Positions 34,030 through 42,425 of a stretch of 64,000 bases of DNA are shown piece by piece. The stretch spans positions 1 through 64,000 of the forward strand of contig NZ_NIHC01000007.1 in NCBI RefSeq assembly GCF_002806945.1. The letters are read 5' to 3'. This stretch comes from Marinobacter salexigens (GTDB taxonomy: Bacteria; Pseudomonadota; Gammaproteobacteria; Pseudomonadales; Oleiphilaceae). Both the position numbers and the translations under genes were made by a program. Below the pieces are notes generated by a model. It was not told the origin of the DNA. It worked only from the letters and a program-made list of their open reading frames with translations, and made no database searches. How positions within the stretch are numbered: position 1 is the stretch's first letter; each line of letters begins with the position of its first letter.

Positions 34030-35178
34030 ATGACACTTCCTGTAACCGCTATTGAGGTTCCTCCGGCACCTGAAACCATTGACTGGATTTCACAACCGGA
34101 CGAGTTAGACCAATGGCTGGATAGCACACCGGGGGCACCTCTTGTTCTCGATACAGAGTTTGAGAGGGTAAGTACCTTTTATCCCATCCCCGGGTTGGTT
34201 CAGCTTGGCCTTGGTGAGAGCTTTTGCCTGGTTGATCCAGATGTGGCGGAGCGGTCTGTGCGGTTTCGGGAGGTTCTGGCTGATCCAGGGGTAACTAAAC
34301 TGCTCTATGCCATGAGTGAAGATCTCGAGCTCTTTCGCGACTGGCTTGGCATAAACCCTAAGGGTGTTGTGGATCTGCAGATTGGCGCGGCGATGGCCGG
34401 AGCCGGTTTTTCGCTGGGATACGCGCGCTTGGTTGAGACTCTGTTTGGCGAGGCCCTGGACAAATCCGTTACCCGCTCTGACTGGATTTCCCGTCCCTTG
34501 AGTGAGGCCCAGCAGCGCTACGCCATAGAAGACATACGCTTTCTTGAACCCATGTACAAATGGGTGTCAGCCCAACTGAAGGAGCGTGGGCTTGAGGCGG
34601 CCCTTGTGGAAGAGTCCGCGCGCTTTGCCAACGAACTCGCCGGGCAGGATGACCCCCACCATCATTACCTGCGCCTGCGCGGTGGTTGGGCGCTGACGGC
34701 TCAACAACAGTTTGTGCTCAAAGAGTTGGTGATTTGGCGAGAGTTGGAAAGCAGGGAGCGCGATCGACCGCGGGGCAGGGTGTTGGCAGATCCTCTTCTG
34801 ATTGCGATTGCCGAACGAATGCCCGCTACGATTAATGAAATTTCGGATATTCAGGGGGTACCGGGAGGCGTGGTTCGGCGTTACGGCGAAGCCTTGCTCA
34901 AGATTGTTGAAAGCGGTCATGATGCGGATACTTCCGGGCTGGAACCTATCGCGCCCCCCTTAACCAGAGATCAGCAGGAATATTTTAAAGGTCTTAAACG
35001 ATTTTTCAGAAGTGCAGCAGAAGCTGCTGATATTCCAATTGAATTGCTTGCGCCAAGAAAGCGGCTTGAGAAAGTGGTTCAGGAAAAGCACCTGGCTGGA
35101 AATCCGTTTTTCCATGGTTGGCGCACGGAGATTCTTGCACCGGTAATGAACGATATCGAGGAATACCTTCAATCATGA
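34030..35178 (+). CDS. rnd: ribonuclease D
   Basis: This is a 3'-5' exoribonuclease for tRNA and small-RNA maturation. The DEDD exonuclease domain starts LVLDTEFER (Asp41, Glu43) and continues with AMSEDLELF and the third motif YAIEDIRFL. Two HRDC-like domains follow (about 210-290 and 300-375). The length of 382 aa is standard. No strong ribosome binding site is visible at 34030. Its stop overlaps the start of ycgL (ATGA), the beginning of a long overlapping operon. Confidence 0.95.
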   Translation: MTLPVTAIEVPPAPETIDWISQPDELDQWLDSTPGAPLVLDTEFERVSTFYPIPGLVQLGLGESFCLVDPDVAERSVRFREVLADPGVTKLLYAMSEDLELFRDWLGINPKGVVDLQIGAAMAGAGFSLGYARLVETLFGEALDKSVTRSDWISRPLSEAQQRYAIEDIRFLEPMYKWVSAQLKERGLEAALVEESARFANELAGQDDPHHHYLRLRGGWALTAQQQFVLKELVIWRELESRERDRPRGRVLADPLLIAIAERMPATINEISDIQGVPGGVVRRYGEALLKIVESGHDADTSGLEPIAPPLTRDQQEYFKGLKRFFRSAAEAADIPIELLAPRKRLEKVVQEKHLAGNPFFHGWRTEILAPVMNDIEEYLQS

Positions 35179-35468
35179 AAGACCGCGAGTTTGTGTCTGT
35201 TTTCCGGAGTAGCAAGAAAAGCGATACCTATATTTTCGTTCGTCGTGGGCAGGATTGGGAGGCGTTGCCGGAGAGCCTGAGGTCTATTTTTGGCGCCCCG
35301 GTGCACTCGATGGATCTGATTATGACACCAGAGCGCAAACTCGCCAGAACAAGTGGTGAGCAGGTTCTTAAAGCCATCGAAGAAAAAGACTTCTTTTTAC
35401 AGATGCCCGAAGAGCAGGATGCTTACGTTGTGGATTTCCGCAAAAAGCCGGGAATGAAGCCTTCATGA
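35175..35468 (+). CDS. ycgL: YcgL family protein
   Basis: A 97-aa cytoplasmic protein of the YcgL family, whose function is unknown. The sequence VFRSSKKSDTYIFV and LPESLRSIFG are family hallmarks. I start it at 35175, where the ATG overlaps the rnd stop by 4 nt. Its own stop overlaps the ycgN start in the same way. Confidence 0.93.
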   Translation: MKDREFVSVFRSSKKSDTYIFVRRGQDWEALPESLRSIFGAPVHSMDLIMTPERKLARTSGEQVLKAIEEKDFFLQMPEEQDAYVVDFRKKPGMKPS

Positions 35469-35911
35469 TTGCGCAAATCCCATTTTGGCAGCGCAAGCGC
35501 CTGCACGAGATGACACAGCAGGAATGGGAATCCCTGTGCGACGGTTGTGGAAAATGCTGCCTGAACAAGCTTGAAGATGAGGATACCGGTGAGGTTTACC
35601 ACACCGATCTGGTTTGTCGCTATATGAATGAAGATACGTGTCAGTGCACGGTTTACGCCGACCGGCTTGAAAAGGTGCCGGGCTGCACAGTGCTGACACC
35701 AGACAGTGTGAGCGATTACCATTGGCTGCCCCACACCTGTGCTTACCGCACTCTGGCAGAAGGCCGGCCCCTTGCTGATTGGCACCCATTGCGCAGTGGC
35801 AACCCGGATTCGGTGCACGAAGCCGGAGTTTCCATACGCCACAAGGTGATACGAGAAGACAAAGTGGCAGAAGAAAACTGGGAAGAACACATCATTCACT
35901 GGATTCTGTAA
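35465..35911 (+). CDS. ycgN: YcgN family (UPF0260) cysteine-cluster protein
   Basis: A 148-aa protein with the cysteine cluster CDGCGKCC (25-32) followed by further cysteines in LVCRYMNEDTCQC and VPGC. It is likely a metal- or Fe-S-binding protein, but the function is unknown. Length and cysteine spacing are as in the family. It is translationally coupled to ycgL on one side and to the membrane-protein gene on the other (TAATG). Confidence 0.93.
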   Translation: MIAQIPFWQRKRLHEMTQQEWESLCDGCGKCCLNKLEDEDTGEVYHTDLVCRYMNEDTCQCTVYADRLEKVPGCTVLTPDSVSDYHWLPHTCAYRTLAEGRPLADWHPLRSGNPDSVHEAGVSIRHKVIREDKVAEENWEEHIIHWIL

Positions 35912-36255
35912 TGATCGATATTGACGCACAAACTGCATACGCCATTTTCTGGGGCGCTTATCTAGTAGCTTTCATTGTGTTTTTTTACATGATGAAAAAG
36001 CTGTTCCGCTTTTTGCCGCTGTATGGTTTTCGCACACTGCTGCTTGCGGCACTGGCGGCTGTGCTGCTCACGCCCGTAGAGTCCCCTGAGTTAGCGGGCT
36101 GGTGGATACCCGCCTGGCTTTTCGGTGGCTACGAATTCATCTTGGGTGATGCAGACAGCGCTGGACGGGCGTGGCTCAACCTGGGTATCGGCGGGCTGGT
36201 AATGTTACTTGTCTGGATTCTCGATTTGGTTCGTTACCGTTTAACCCGGCGTTGA
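35911..36255 (+). CDS. small membrane protein
   Basis: A 114-aa protein with three hydrophobic segments (about 10-30, 40-58, 88-106) and short loops. The start ATG shares its A with the ycgN stop (TAATG), which fixes it; a longer in-frame start at 35779 would lie inside ycgN. I do not recognise a named family. Its position 12 nt before the VWA gene suggests it belongs to the VWA-MoxR module as a membrane partner. Confidence 0.8.
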   Translation: MIDIDAQTAYAIFWGAYLVAFIVFFYMMKKLFRFLPLYGFRTLLLAALAAVLLTPVESPELAGWWIPAWLFGGYEFILGDADSAGRAWLNLGIGGLVMLLVWILDLVRYRLTRR

Positions 36256-36267
36256 GAAGCCCCTACT

Positions 36268-38205
36268 ATGTCCCCGAGAGCTATCATGGCAAGACTCCTT
36301 ACGCTGTTTATCTTCACTGTGCTATGGATACCCACAACGTTGTGGGCGCAAGAAGGCACAACGCTGACTCTTCCGGAGCGCCCGGATGTCCGGATTATTG
36401 TGGACATTTCAGGCTCAATGAAGGAAACCGATCCCAACAACCTGCGCCAGCCTGCTGTGCGGTTGCTGGCTCGGGTGATACCGGAAGGCAGTACCGCAGG
36501 CGTGTGGACTTTTGGCCAGTACGTGAACATGCTGGTTCCCCACGGAGAAGTTGTCGAGTCCTGGCGGCAAACGGCTCTGGATCGTTCACAGCAAATAAAT
36601 TCTGTTGCTTTGCGCACCAACCTCGGAAAAGCCATTGAAGTCGCCAGCGACGACTATGTAACCGGCGGCACACTTGAAAATACCCACTTCATTTTGCTGA
36701 CAGACGGCAAGGTGGATATCTCGGACAGCGCGGATGTGAACCGGGCTGAGGAGACACGTATTCTGGGCAAGCTGGTGGACGGTTTGGTGGCTAAAGGGGC
36801 GACCTTCCATCCGGTTGCCCTTTCCCGGCAGGCAGATGCGGGTTTCCTGAAAACTCTTGCTGAGAAATCAAAGGGCAGTTTCCATCTTGCCGAAACTGCG
36901 GACTCCCTTAACCTGGCGTTTCTGGATGCTCTGAATACTGCCGCACCCCAGGAGCAAATCCCCATTGAAGGCAATGCCTTCGTTGTGGATTCGGGGGTAA
37001 AGGAGTTTACCGCACTGATTTTCACCGGGCAGAATCAAACGAGTGAGGCTGCTGAGCCCGCAGTGCTGGAGTTGGTCCGGCCCGATGGCGAAGTGCTTAA
37101 GCAGGCCGAGCAGCCCGATAACGTTCGATGGGCTTCAGAAGTGGCTTATAACCTGGTGACGATTACCGATCCCCAGGCCGGGGAGTGGCGCGTAACAGGT
37201 GAGCTGGGTGAGGGCAGCCGTGTGACCGTTGTCAGCGACCTGAGAATGATTGTTGCACCCATACCCGCAACGTTCACAAGCAAATCTCCGGTAGATGTAC
37301 GGGTGGCGTTTTTTGAGAAGGAAGAAAAGGTAATCAACCCTGAGTTTCTCGACGTAATAAGTGTGACCCTTGGTTTGACCGCTGCCGATGGCCGCAGCGG
37401 AAGCAAAACGCTCTCGCCCGGAGAGCCACCAGAAGATGGAGAGTACACGGATTCCATCAGCGTACTGCCGACTCCGGGGCTCTACCGCATAGACATAGTT
37501 GCCGACGGCAAAACCTTTGCGCGCAAGTTTTCCGCCACAACAGAGTTTATGGTGCCCGTGGGTATGGTGGAGTCAACCATAGAAGCACCCATTGATATTA
37601 GTATGGCTGAGACTGCTGAGCCCGCCCCGGAGCCAGAAATGCCGGTTGAAACCAAGCCTGAGGGTGAGCCAGAGCCGGCTGATGAACCAGAGCCTGTAGC
37701 TGAAGCGGCAGAACCAGACCAGGATGTTCTGGATGAGCCTCAACAGGAAACAGCCCCGGAAGAATCGTCAGAACTGCCAGTTCCCCTTTGGATGATGGGT
37801 GCCGGAGCAGGCGCACTGTTGGTATTCGCCCTGTTGATACTTCTGGTTATACGAAAGCGGCGCAGTGCTTCTGATGCCGGCGACGCGGTGGATGAAGAGG
37901 CCGAAAGCCTGGATGATCTGAAGCAGGAGATGGAAAGTTTTGAGGCAGAAACGCCGGTCGTCATGCCAGAGCCAGAGCCAGAACCTGAAGCAGTGGCTGT
38001 ACCTGTAGTTGAACCGGAGCAAGAGGATATTCCCATTGCCCAAGCTGTGGTGGAGCCGGAAGAGGCCATTCCCGAGCTGACAGAACCTGCGGAAGACGAC
38101 GGTGAAGAAGAGTTCGCTTTGGATGACTTCGATCTGTCCGAATTTGACGATTTACCCGATTTCGATGATCTGGATGAAAAACCAGATGATGAACAGAAAA
38201 AGTAA
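36268..38205 (+). CDS. membrane-anchored von Willebrand factor A protein with acidic cytoplasmic tail
   Basis: Residues 1-27 are a signal peptide (cleavage near LWA). The VWA domain (about 40-230) has the MIDAS motif DISGS (46-50) and LLTDGKVD. A second beta-rich region follows to about 430, then a Pro/Glu-rich stretch. One transmembrane helix (about 508-530, LWMMGAGAGALLVFALLILLVI) is followed by RKRR and an acidic tail of about 110 residues with repeats such as FALDDFDLSEFDDLPDFDD. The VWA part should be periplasmic and the tail cytoplasmic, where the MoxR ATPase encoded 18 nt downstream could bind it. An ATG at 36286 is an alternative start. Confidence 0.87.
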   Translation: MSPRAIMARLLTLFIFTVLWIPTTLWAQEGTTLTLPERPDVRIIVDISGSMKETDPNNLRQPAVRLLARVIPEGSTAGVWTFGQYVNMLVPHGEVVESWRQTALDRSQQINSVALRTNLGKAIEVASDDYVTGGTLENTHFILLTDGKVDISDSADVNRAEETRILGKLVDGLVAKGATFHPVALSRQADAGFLKTLAEKSKGSFHLAETADSLNLAFLDALNTAAPQEQIPIEGNAFVVDSGVKEFTALIFTGQNQTSEAAEPAVLELVRPDGEVLKQAEQPDNVRWASEVAYNLVTITDPQAGEWRVTGELGEGSRVTVVSDLRMIVAPIPATFTSKSPVDVRVAFFEKEEKVINPEFLDVISVTLGLTAADGRSGSKTLSPGEPPEDGEYTDSISVLPTPGLYRIDIVADGKTFARKFSATTEFMVPVGMVESTIEAPIDISMAETAEPAPEPEMPVETKPEGEPEPADEPEPVAEAAEPDQDVLDEPQQETAPEESSELPVPLWMMGAGAGALLVFALLILLVIRKRRSASDAGDAVDEEAESLDDLKQEMESFEAETPVVMPEPEPEPEAVAVPVVEPEQEDIPIAQAVVEPEEAIPELTEPAEDDGEEEFALDDFDLSEFDDLPDFDDLDEKPDDEQKK

Positions 38206-38223
38206 CCAATAGGAATTTTACCC

Positions 38224-39066
38224 ATGAAGTTTACCGGTACCGAGAATTATGTAGCCACCGATGACCTGCAAATGGCCGTAAACGCGGCCATTACGCTGCA
38301 ACGCCCGCTGTTGATCAAAGGCGAGCCTGGCACCGGCAAAACCCTGCTGGCTGAAGAAATGGCCAGTGCGCTCGGTATGAAACTGATTCCCTGGCACATC
38401 AAATCCACTACCAAGGCTCAGCAGGGCCTGTATGAGTACGATGCGGTATCCCGCTTGCGGGATTCCCAGCTGGGTGATGAGAAAGTAAAAGACATCAGCA
38501 ACTATATCGTAAAGGGCAAGCTCTGGGAGGCATTTGAAGCTGAAGAGCAGGTTGTGCTGCTGATTGATGAGATCGATAAAGCGGATATCGAGTTTCCTAA
38601 CGACCTGTTGCTGGAACTGGATCGGATGGAGTTCTTTGTATATGAAACCCAGCAGTTCGTAAAAGCCAATAAGCGGCCGATCATAGTGATCACCAGCAAC
38701 AACGAAAAGGAACTGCCAGACGCCTTTCTGCGCCGTTGCTTCTTCCACTACATCAGCTTCCCGGATCACGACACCATGAAGAGCATCGTGGATGTGCACT
38801 TCCCGGGTATTCAGCAGCAGGTGGTGAAAGATGCACTGGAAGTGTTCTTTGATGTGCGCAAGGTGCCCGGCCTGAAGAAAAAGCCATCCACCTCTGAGCT
38901 GATCGACTGGTTAAAACTGCTGATGGCAGATGAACTGACCGCTAAAATGCTTCAGGATAAAGACAGCAGTTCGGCATTGCCGCCGCTGTACGGTGCTTTG
39001 GTGAAAAACGAGCAAGACGTACACCTGTTGCAGAAACTGGCGTTTATGGCCCGCCGTCGCGGCTGA
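38224..39066 (+). CDS. MoxR-type AAA+ ATPase
   Basis: A 280-aa AAA+ ATPase of the MoxR class, chaperone-like enzymes that work with VWA proteins. Walker A is GEPGTGKT (33-40), Walker B VVLLIDEIDKAD, sensor 1 ITSNNEKELPDAFLRRC with the arginine finger. The length and the downstream CoxE-like VWA partner are as expected for this branch, best known from CO-dehydrogenase maturation (CoxD/CoxE), although no CO-dehydrogenase genes are seen here. It is the central gene of the module between two VWA proteins. Confidence 0.92.
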   Translation: MKFTGTENYVATDDLQMAVNAAITLQRPLLIKGEPGTGKTLLAEEMASALGMKLIPWHIKSTTKAQQGLYEYDAVSRLRDSQLGDEKVKDISNYIVKGKLWEAFEAEEQVVLLIDEIDKADIEFPNDLLLELDRMEFFVYETQQFVKANKRPIIVITSNNEKELPDAFLRRCFFHYISFPDHDTMKSIVDVHFPGIQQQVVKDALEVFFDVRKVPGLKKKPSTSELIDWLKLLMADELTAKMLQDKDSSSALPPLYGALVKNEQDVHLLQKLAFMARRRG

Positions 39067-39088
39067 AATTCGGCAAGAGTGCGGTTTT

Positions 39089-40267
39089 ATGTTGATTGAT
39101 TTTTTTCTCGAAGTGCGGCGGGCCAAGGTGCCTGCCAGCCTGCGCGAATTCCTCGATCTGTTGGAGGCGCTGCAGCAGCGCCTCGCCTTTGCGGATATGG
39201 AGGAGTTTTATTACCTGGCGCGCCTGTGCCTGGTGAAAGACGAGCGCCACTTCGACAAGTTTGATCTGGCCTTCAAATCGTATTTTGAGGGCATTGAGCA
39301 TTTGGATCAGATGCTGGAAGCGCTGATTCCGGATGATTGGTTGCGCGCTGAGTTCGAGAAAAACCTGACCGAGGAAGAAAAAGCCAAAATTGATTCCCTG
39401 GGCGGGCTTGAAGAGCTTATTGAAACCTTCAAAAAACGCATGGAGGAGCAGAAAGAACGCCATGCGGGTGGTAATAAATGGATTGGTACAGGAGGTACAT
39501 CGCCTTTTGGTGCTGATGGTTACAACCCGGAAGGCTTCCGTATCGGTCAGAAAAAAGGCCGCCACGGCCGGGCCATCAAAGTTTGGGAAAAACGTGAGTT
39601 CAGGGATCTGGACGACAGCGTTACCCTGGGTATCCGCAATATAAAAGTAGCACTCAGGCGCTTGCGCAAGTTCGCACGCCAGGGGGCGGCCGATAAGCTG
39701 GATCTGGATGACACCATCCGGTCAACGGCCCGGAATGCAGGCTATCTGGACCTGAAAATGGTTCCGGAGCGCCACAATGCGGTCAAGGTGCTGATCTTTT
39801 TCGACGTGGGCGGCTCCATGGACCCCCACGTGAAGGTATGCGAAGAGTTGTTCTCCGCCGCACGCCTGGAGTTCAAGCACATGGAGTACTTCTACTTTCA
39901 CAACTTCGTGTATGAAAGTGTTTGGACGAACAATGTCCGGCGCATGAATGAGACAACCAGTACCTGGGACATCCTTCATAAGTACTCGTCAGACTACAAA
40001 GTGATTTTCGTGGGTGACGCCACCATGGCACCCTATGAAATATCCCACCCGGGCGGCTCCATTGAACACTGGAACGAGGAAGCAGGGGCCACATGGTTTC
40101 AGCGTATCACCGAGCATTTTCGCAAGGTTGTCTGGATCAACCCGTTACCTGAAGGCTATTGGGGAACAGGCGGTTCTTTGGGGATGACCAAGCAGTTGGT
40201 AAGCAACCATATGTACCCGCTCACCGTGGACGGCCTGGAGTCGGCCATGAAGCACCTGAGCAAATAA
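39089..40267 (+). CDS. CoxE-like VWA domain protein
   Basis: A 392-aa cytoplasmic protein. The N-terminal part (1-80) is the conserved LIDFFLEVRRAKVPASLREFLDLL segment of the CoxE family. The VWA domain begins near 230, and its MIDAS motif reads DVGGS (239-243), so the first Ser of D-x-S-x-S is Gly. Other VWA landmarks (VIFVGDATMAPYE) are present. It is usually the partner of the adjacent MoxR ATPase. It ends the operon that begins with rnd, 22 nt after MoxR. Confidence 0.9.
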   Translation: MLIDFFLEVRRAKVPASLREFLDLLEALQQRLAFADMEEFYYLARLCLVKDERHFDKFDLAFKSYFEGIEHLDQMLEALIPDDWLRAEFEKNLTEEEKAKIDSLGGLEELIETFKKRMEEQKERHAGGNKWIGTGGTSPFGADGYNPEGFRIGQKKGRHGRAIKVWEKREFRDLDDSVTLGIRNIKVALRRLRKFARQGAADKLDLDDTIRSTARNAGYLDLKMVPERHNAVKVLIFFDVGGSMDPHVKVCEELFSAARLEFKHMEYFYFHNFVYESVWTNNVRRMNETTSTWDILHKYSSDYKVIFVGDATMAPYEISHPGGSIEHWNEEAGATWFQRITEHFRKVVWINPLPEGYWGTGGSLGMTKQLVSNHMYPLTVDGLESAMKHLSK

Positions 40268-40601
40268 AAAAGCCGATGCGGTTGAGACATCGGCAAAGCT
40301 CGGCATATCAAGCGGGGTGCGTTTAAGCTATCCCCGCGCTTTTCTTAAGAGCAAATATAAGGCCAGAAGAAAAAACCTGCCTATATACAAGTGGTTAGCG
40401 AATATCTGGTTTGCGGTATTTGCCCCTTTCCCGAAGTCGGGCTTCTGTTTGTCAAATAAGTCGACACTGTTCTCCATTCTTCACTGCTATTGAACCCAAT
40501 GTTCAAGTTTTCGATTTGGTGATCTGTATACCGTTCTTCACAGTTACCAAGTGTTACTCTTCCGCTCAGCTTGTTACAGAGACGGTGGGAGCAATAGGCT
40601 T
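40268..40601. other. 334-bp intergenic region before the TPR operon
   Basis: A GCCGATG/CATCGGC hairpin lies at about 40274-40296, 6 bp after the CoxE-like stop. It has T's only on the minus strand, so it is a poor terminator for the plus-strand operon. The promoter of the TPR operon should be in this gap, but no good -35/-10 pair is evident. A GTG-initiated extension of the next gene begins at 40551 without a ribosome binding site. Confidence 0.4.
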
Positions 40602-42425
40602 ATGTTCGGCCTGCAAAAAAAACAAGGGTGCCGAAGCAGCCAGAAAAATGGATTTGTTACAGGGTTGGCCTCCAGCGTAGTCACTATGCTGCTGATAGGA
40701 CAAAGCCCGGTTGTTGCTTCGGCCCTGGAAGCGGAGATTGCCACCCTGAAAGCAGAGGCCTCCGCCTATGCAGCTGACATGGCCAAGCTTGAGGAGAGGG
40801 TGCTTCAGCCGGTAGATACCCGCATGGCCCTGTTCCTTACCCTCGCAAACAGTGACGGGTTGGATCTGGATTCCGTAGAGCTGTTTGTTAACGGAAAACC
40901 AGCGGCTTCTCATCTTTACACTCCCCGCGAAAGCGGTTCCCTGCAGCAGGGTGGAATCCAGAAGCTGTTTACTGGCAATCTGGTCAATGGAACTCACGAG
41001 CTTAAAGCGGTGATTACGGCCCGAGCAGCGAATGACCGGTTTGTCCGTCGGGAAGCTTTCCACAGGTTCCAGAAAAAGCCTGGCAAGCTTCGCTTGAAGG
41101 TGGCTCTAGAAGCCAGGGCGCCGGACTATGAGCCCCGCGTTTCTTTTGTTGAGGGCCCACAGCTCGCGCCGTCGGCTCTCAAAACAGGCCTTGAGCAGTT
41201 TGCCGAGGCCAGCTTTGGGTGGATCCCGGAACTGCCGGACAACAGGTCGCCACAACCAAAATCAAAACAGCAGAAACGTTACGAAGAGGCCGAGCTTGCG
41301 CGGGCCGCTGGAGACTTGGAGGCCGCAGGCAAGGTTCTTGCAACTATGGATGAGGGTTATTGGTCTGCTGTGGGTTACCTCAACCTGTCTGCGGATTATG
41401 CCCGTAGAGATTTGAAACCATCGCGGGCTTTGGTTGCGCTGCGGGTGGCCTTGGCTATGGCGGACAAGGATGCGGACCCTCTGCGTCAATCCGCATTGCG
41501 CAGCCGCATTCTTTTGCGCGCCGGTTATCTTGCTTACACCAATTCAGAGTTTGAGAAGGCCATTGGCTTTCTTGAGAAAATACCCCTGGATAGCCACAAA
41601 ATACCCCAGGCGCTTTATTTTCATGGCCTGGCTTTGGCAGAGCAGGGCAAGCACCGTGCTGCAATGCAAAGCTGGCACCGGGCGAAAAAGTATCCGCTTG
41701 CCTACCCCGGCGTTGCATATGCCTGGATAGGAATGGGCCGTGGCTACGACCTCTCGGGATACCTTGGGCAGGCGGGGGAGGCGTATTTGGCTGCCAATGC
41801 AGCCTATGAGGGTGAGAGGGTTACCTTGCGCACACTGGCCAGCCAAGTTGGGGAGCAGGGGGCCTACAAGGCGCTGGTGTTGAATGCCAGAAGCCAGATT
41901 GTCGGAACCGCTGCGTCTGGAGGCGCGGGTTCCGGAACAGCCCTTTACGGCAGCCGGAAAGTTGAATGGTTTCTGGCAGACAGCCGGACACTCACCCAGC
42001 CTCGCATGGCCTATTTACTAACCTTGATGGAGCGGCCAGCTGCACAAGTGGCTGTTGACAGGGTTGCAGGTTTGGCGCAGATGGCAGCGGAGTTTCAGCG
42101 CAATGCTGAGAATCTTGATGTGTTTACTATCGCCATCAAAGAGGAGCTACAAAGGCTTGGTGGCACCCAGGCAGGCCAGGTTGGAAATCTGCAACAACTG
42201 CTTGCCGACACCCAGGCACTGCGCAACCAATCTCTCAAGCATCTTGATACCGTTAAAGAACTGCGGGTTGGAGCAGAAGCTGAACTGGACCGGCTTGCGC
42301 TGGATTTTGTGGCAGCTCAAGACCAGAAAATGGTGTATGCCCTCGATAAAACCGAGCAGCAGATTGCACACCTCTATGAGTACCTGGCGTTGCAGGGATT
42401 GGAGCACGGGGATCAGGATTTATGA
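40602..42425 (+). CDS. exported TPR-containing protein, first gene of envelope operon
   Basis: A 607-aa protein. Residues 1-42 form a long signal peptide ending VVASA. A predicted coiled coil (ALEAEIATLKAEASAYAADM) follows, then a beta-rich domain (about 70-175, DGLDLDSVELFVNGKPA...). TPR-like repeats run from about 205 to 460, and a second coiled coil lies near the C-terminus. I start at ATG 40602 (AGG 4 nt upstream), which places the signal peptide correctly. No named family is certain. Its stop overlaps the next gene by ATGA. It likely acts in the periplasm as a scaffold of a transenvelope complex with the AgmX-like transducer encoded at the end of the operon. Confidence 0.72.
   Translation: MFGLQKKQGCRSSQKNGFVTGLASSVVTMLLIGQSPVVASALEAEIATLKAEASAYAADMAKLEERVLQPVDTRMALFLTLANSDGLDLDSVELFVNGKPAASHLYTPRESGSLQQGGIQKLFTGNLVNGTHELKAVITARAANDRFVRREAFHRFQKKPGKLRLKVALEARAPDYEPRVSFVEGPQLAPSALKTGLEQFAEASFGWIPELPDNRSPQPKSKQQKRYEEAELARAAGDLEAAGKVLATMDEGYWSAVGYLNLSADYARRDLKPSRALVALRVALAMADKDADPLRQSALRSRILLRAGYLAYTNSEFEKAIGFLEKIPLDSHKIPQALYFHGLALAEQGKHRAAMQSWHRAKKYPLAYPGVAYAWIGMGRGYDLSGYLGQAGEAYLAANAAYEGERVTLRTLASQVGEQGAYKALVLNARSQIVGTAASGGAGSGTALYGSRKVEWFLADSRTLTQPRMAYLLTLMERPAAQVAVDRVAGLAQMAAEFQRNAENLDVFTIAIKEELQRLGGTQAGQVGNLQQLLADTQALRNQSLKHLDTVKELRVGAEAELDRLALDFVAAQDQKMVYALDKTEQQIAHLYEYLALQGLEHGDQDL

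Noticed and set aside
40274..40296. Hairpin after the CoxE-like gene as an operon terminator
   Set aside because: The T-run is on the minus strand only, where no gene ends.
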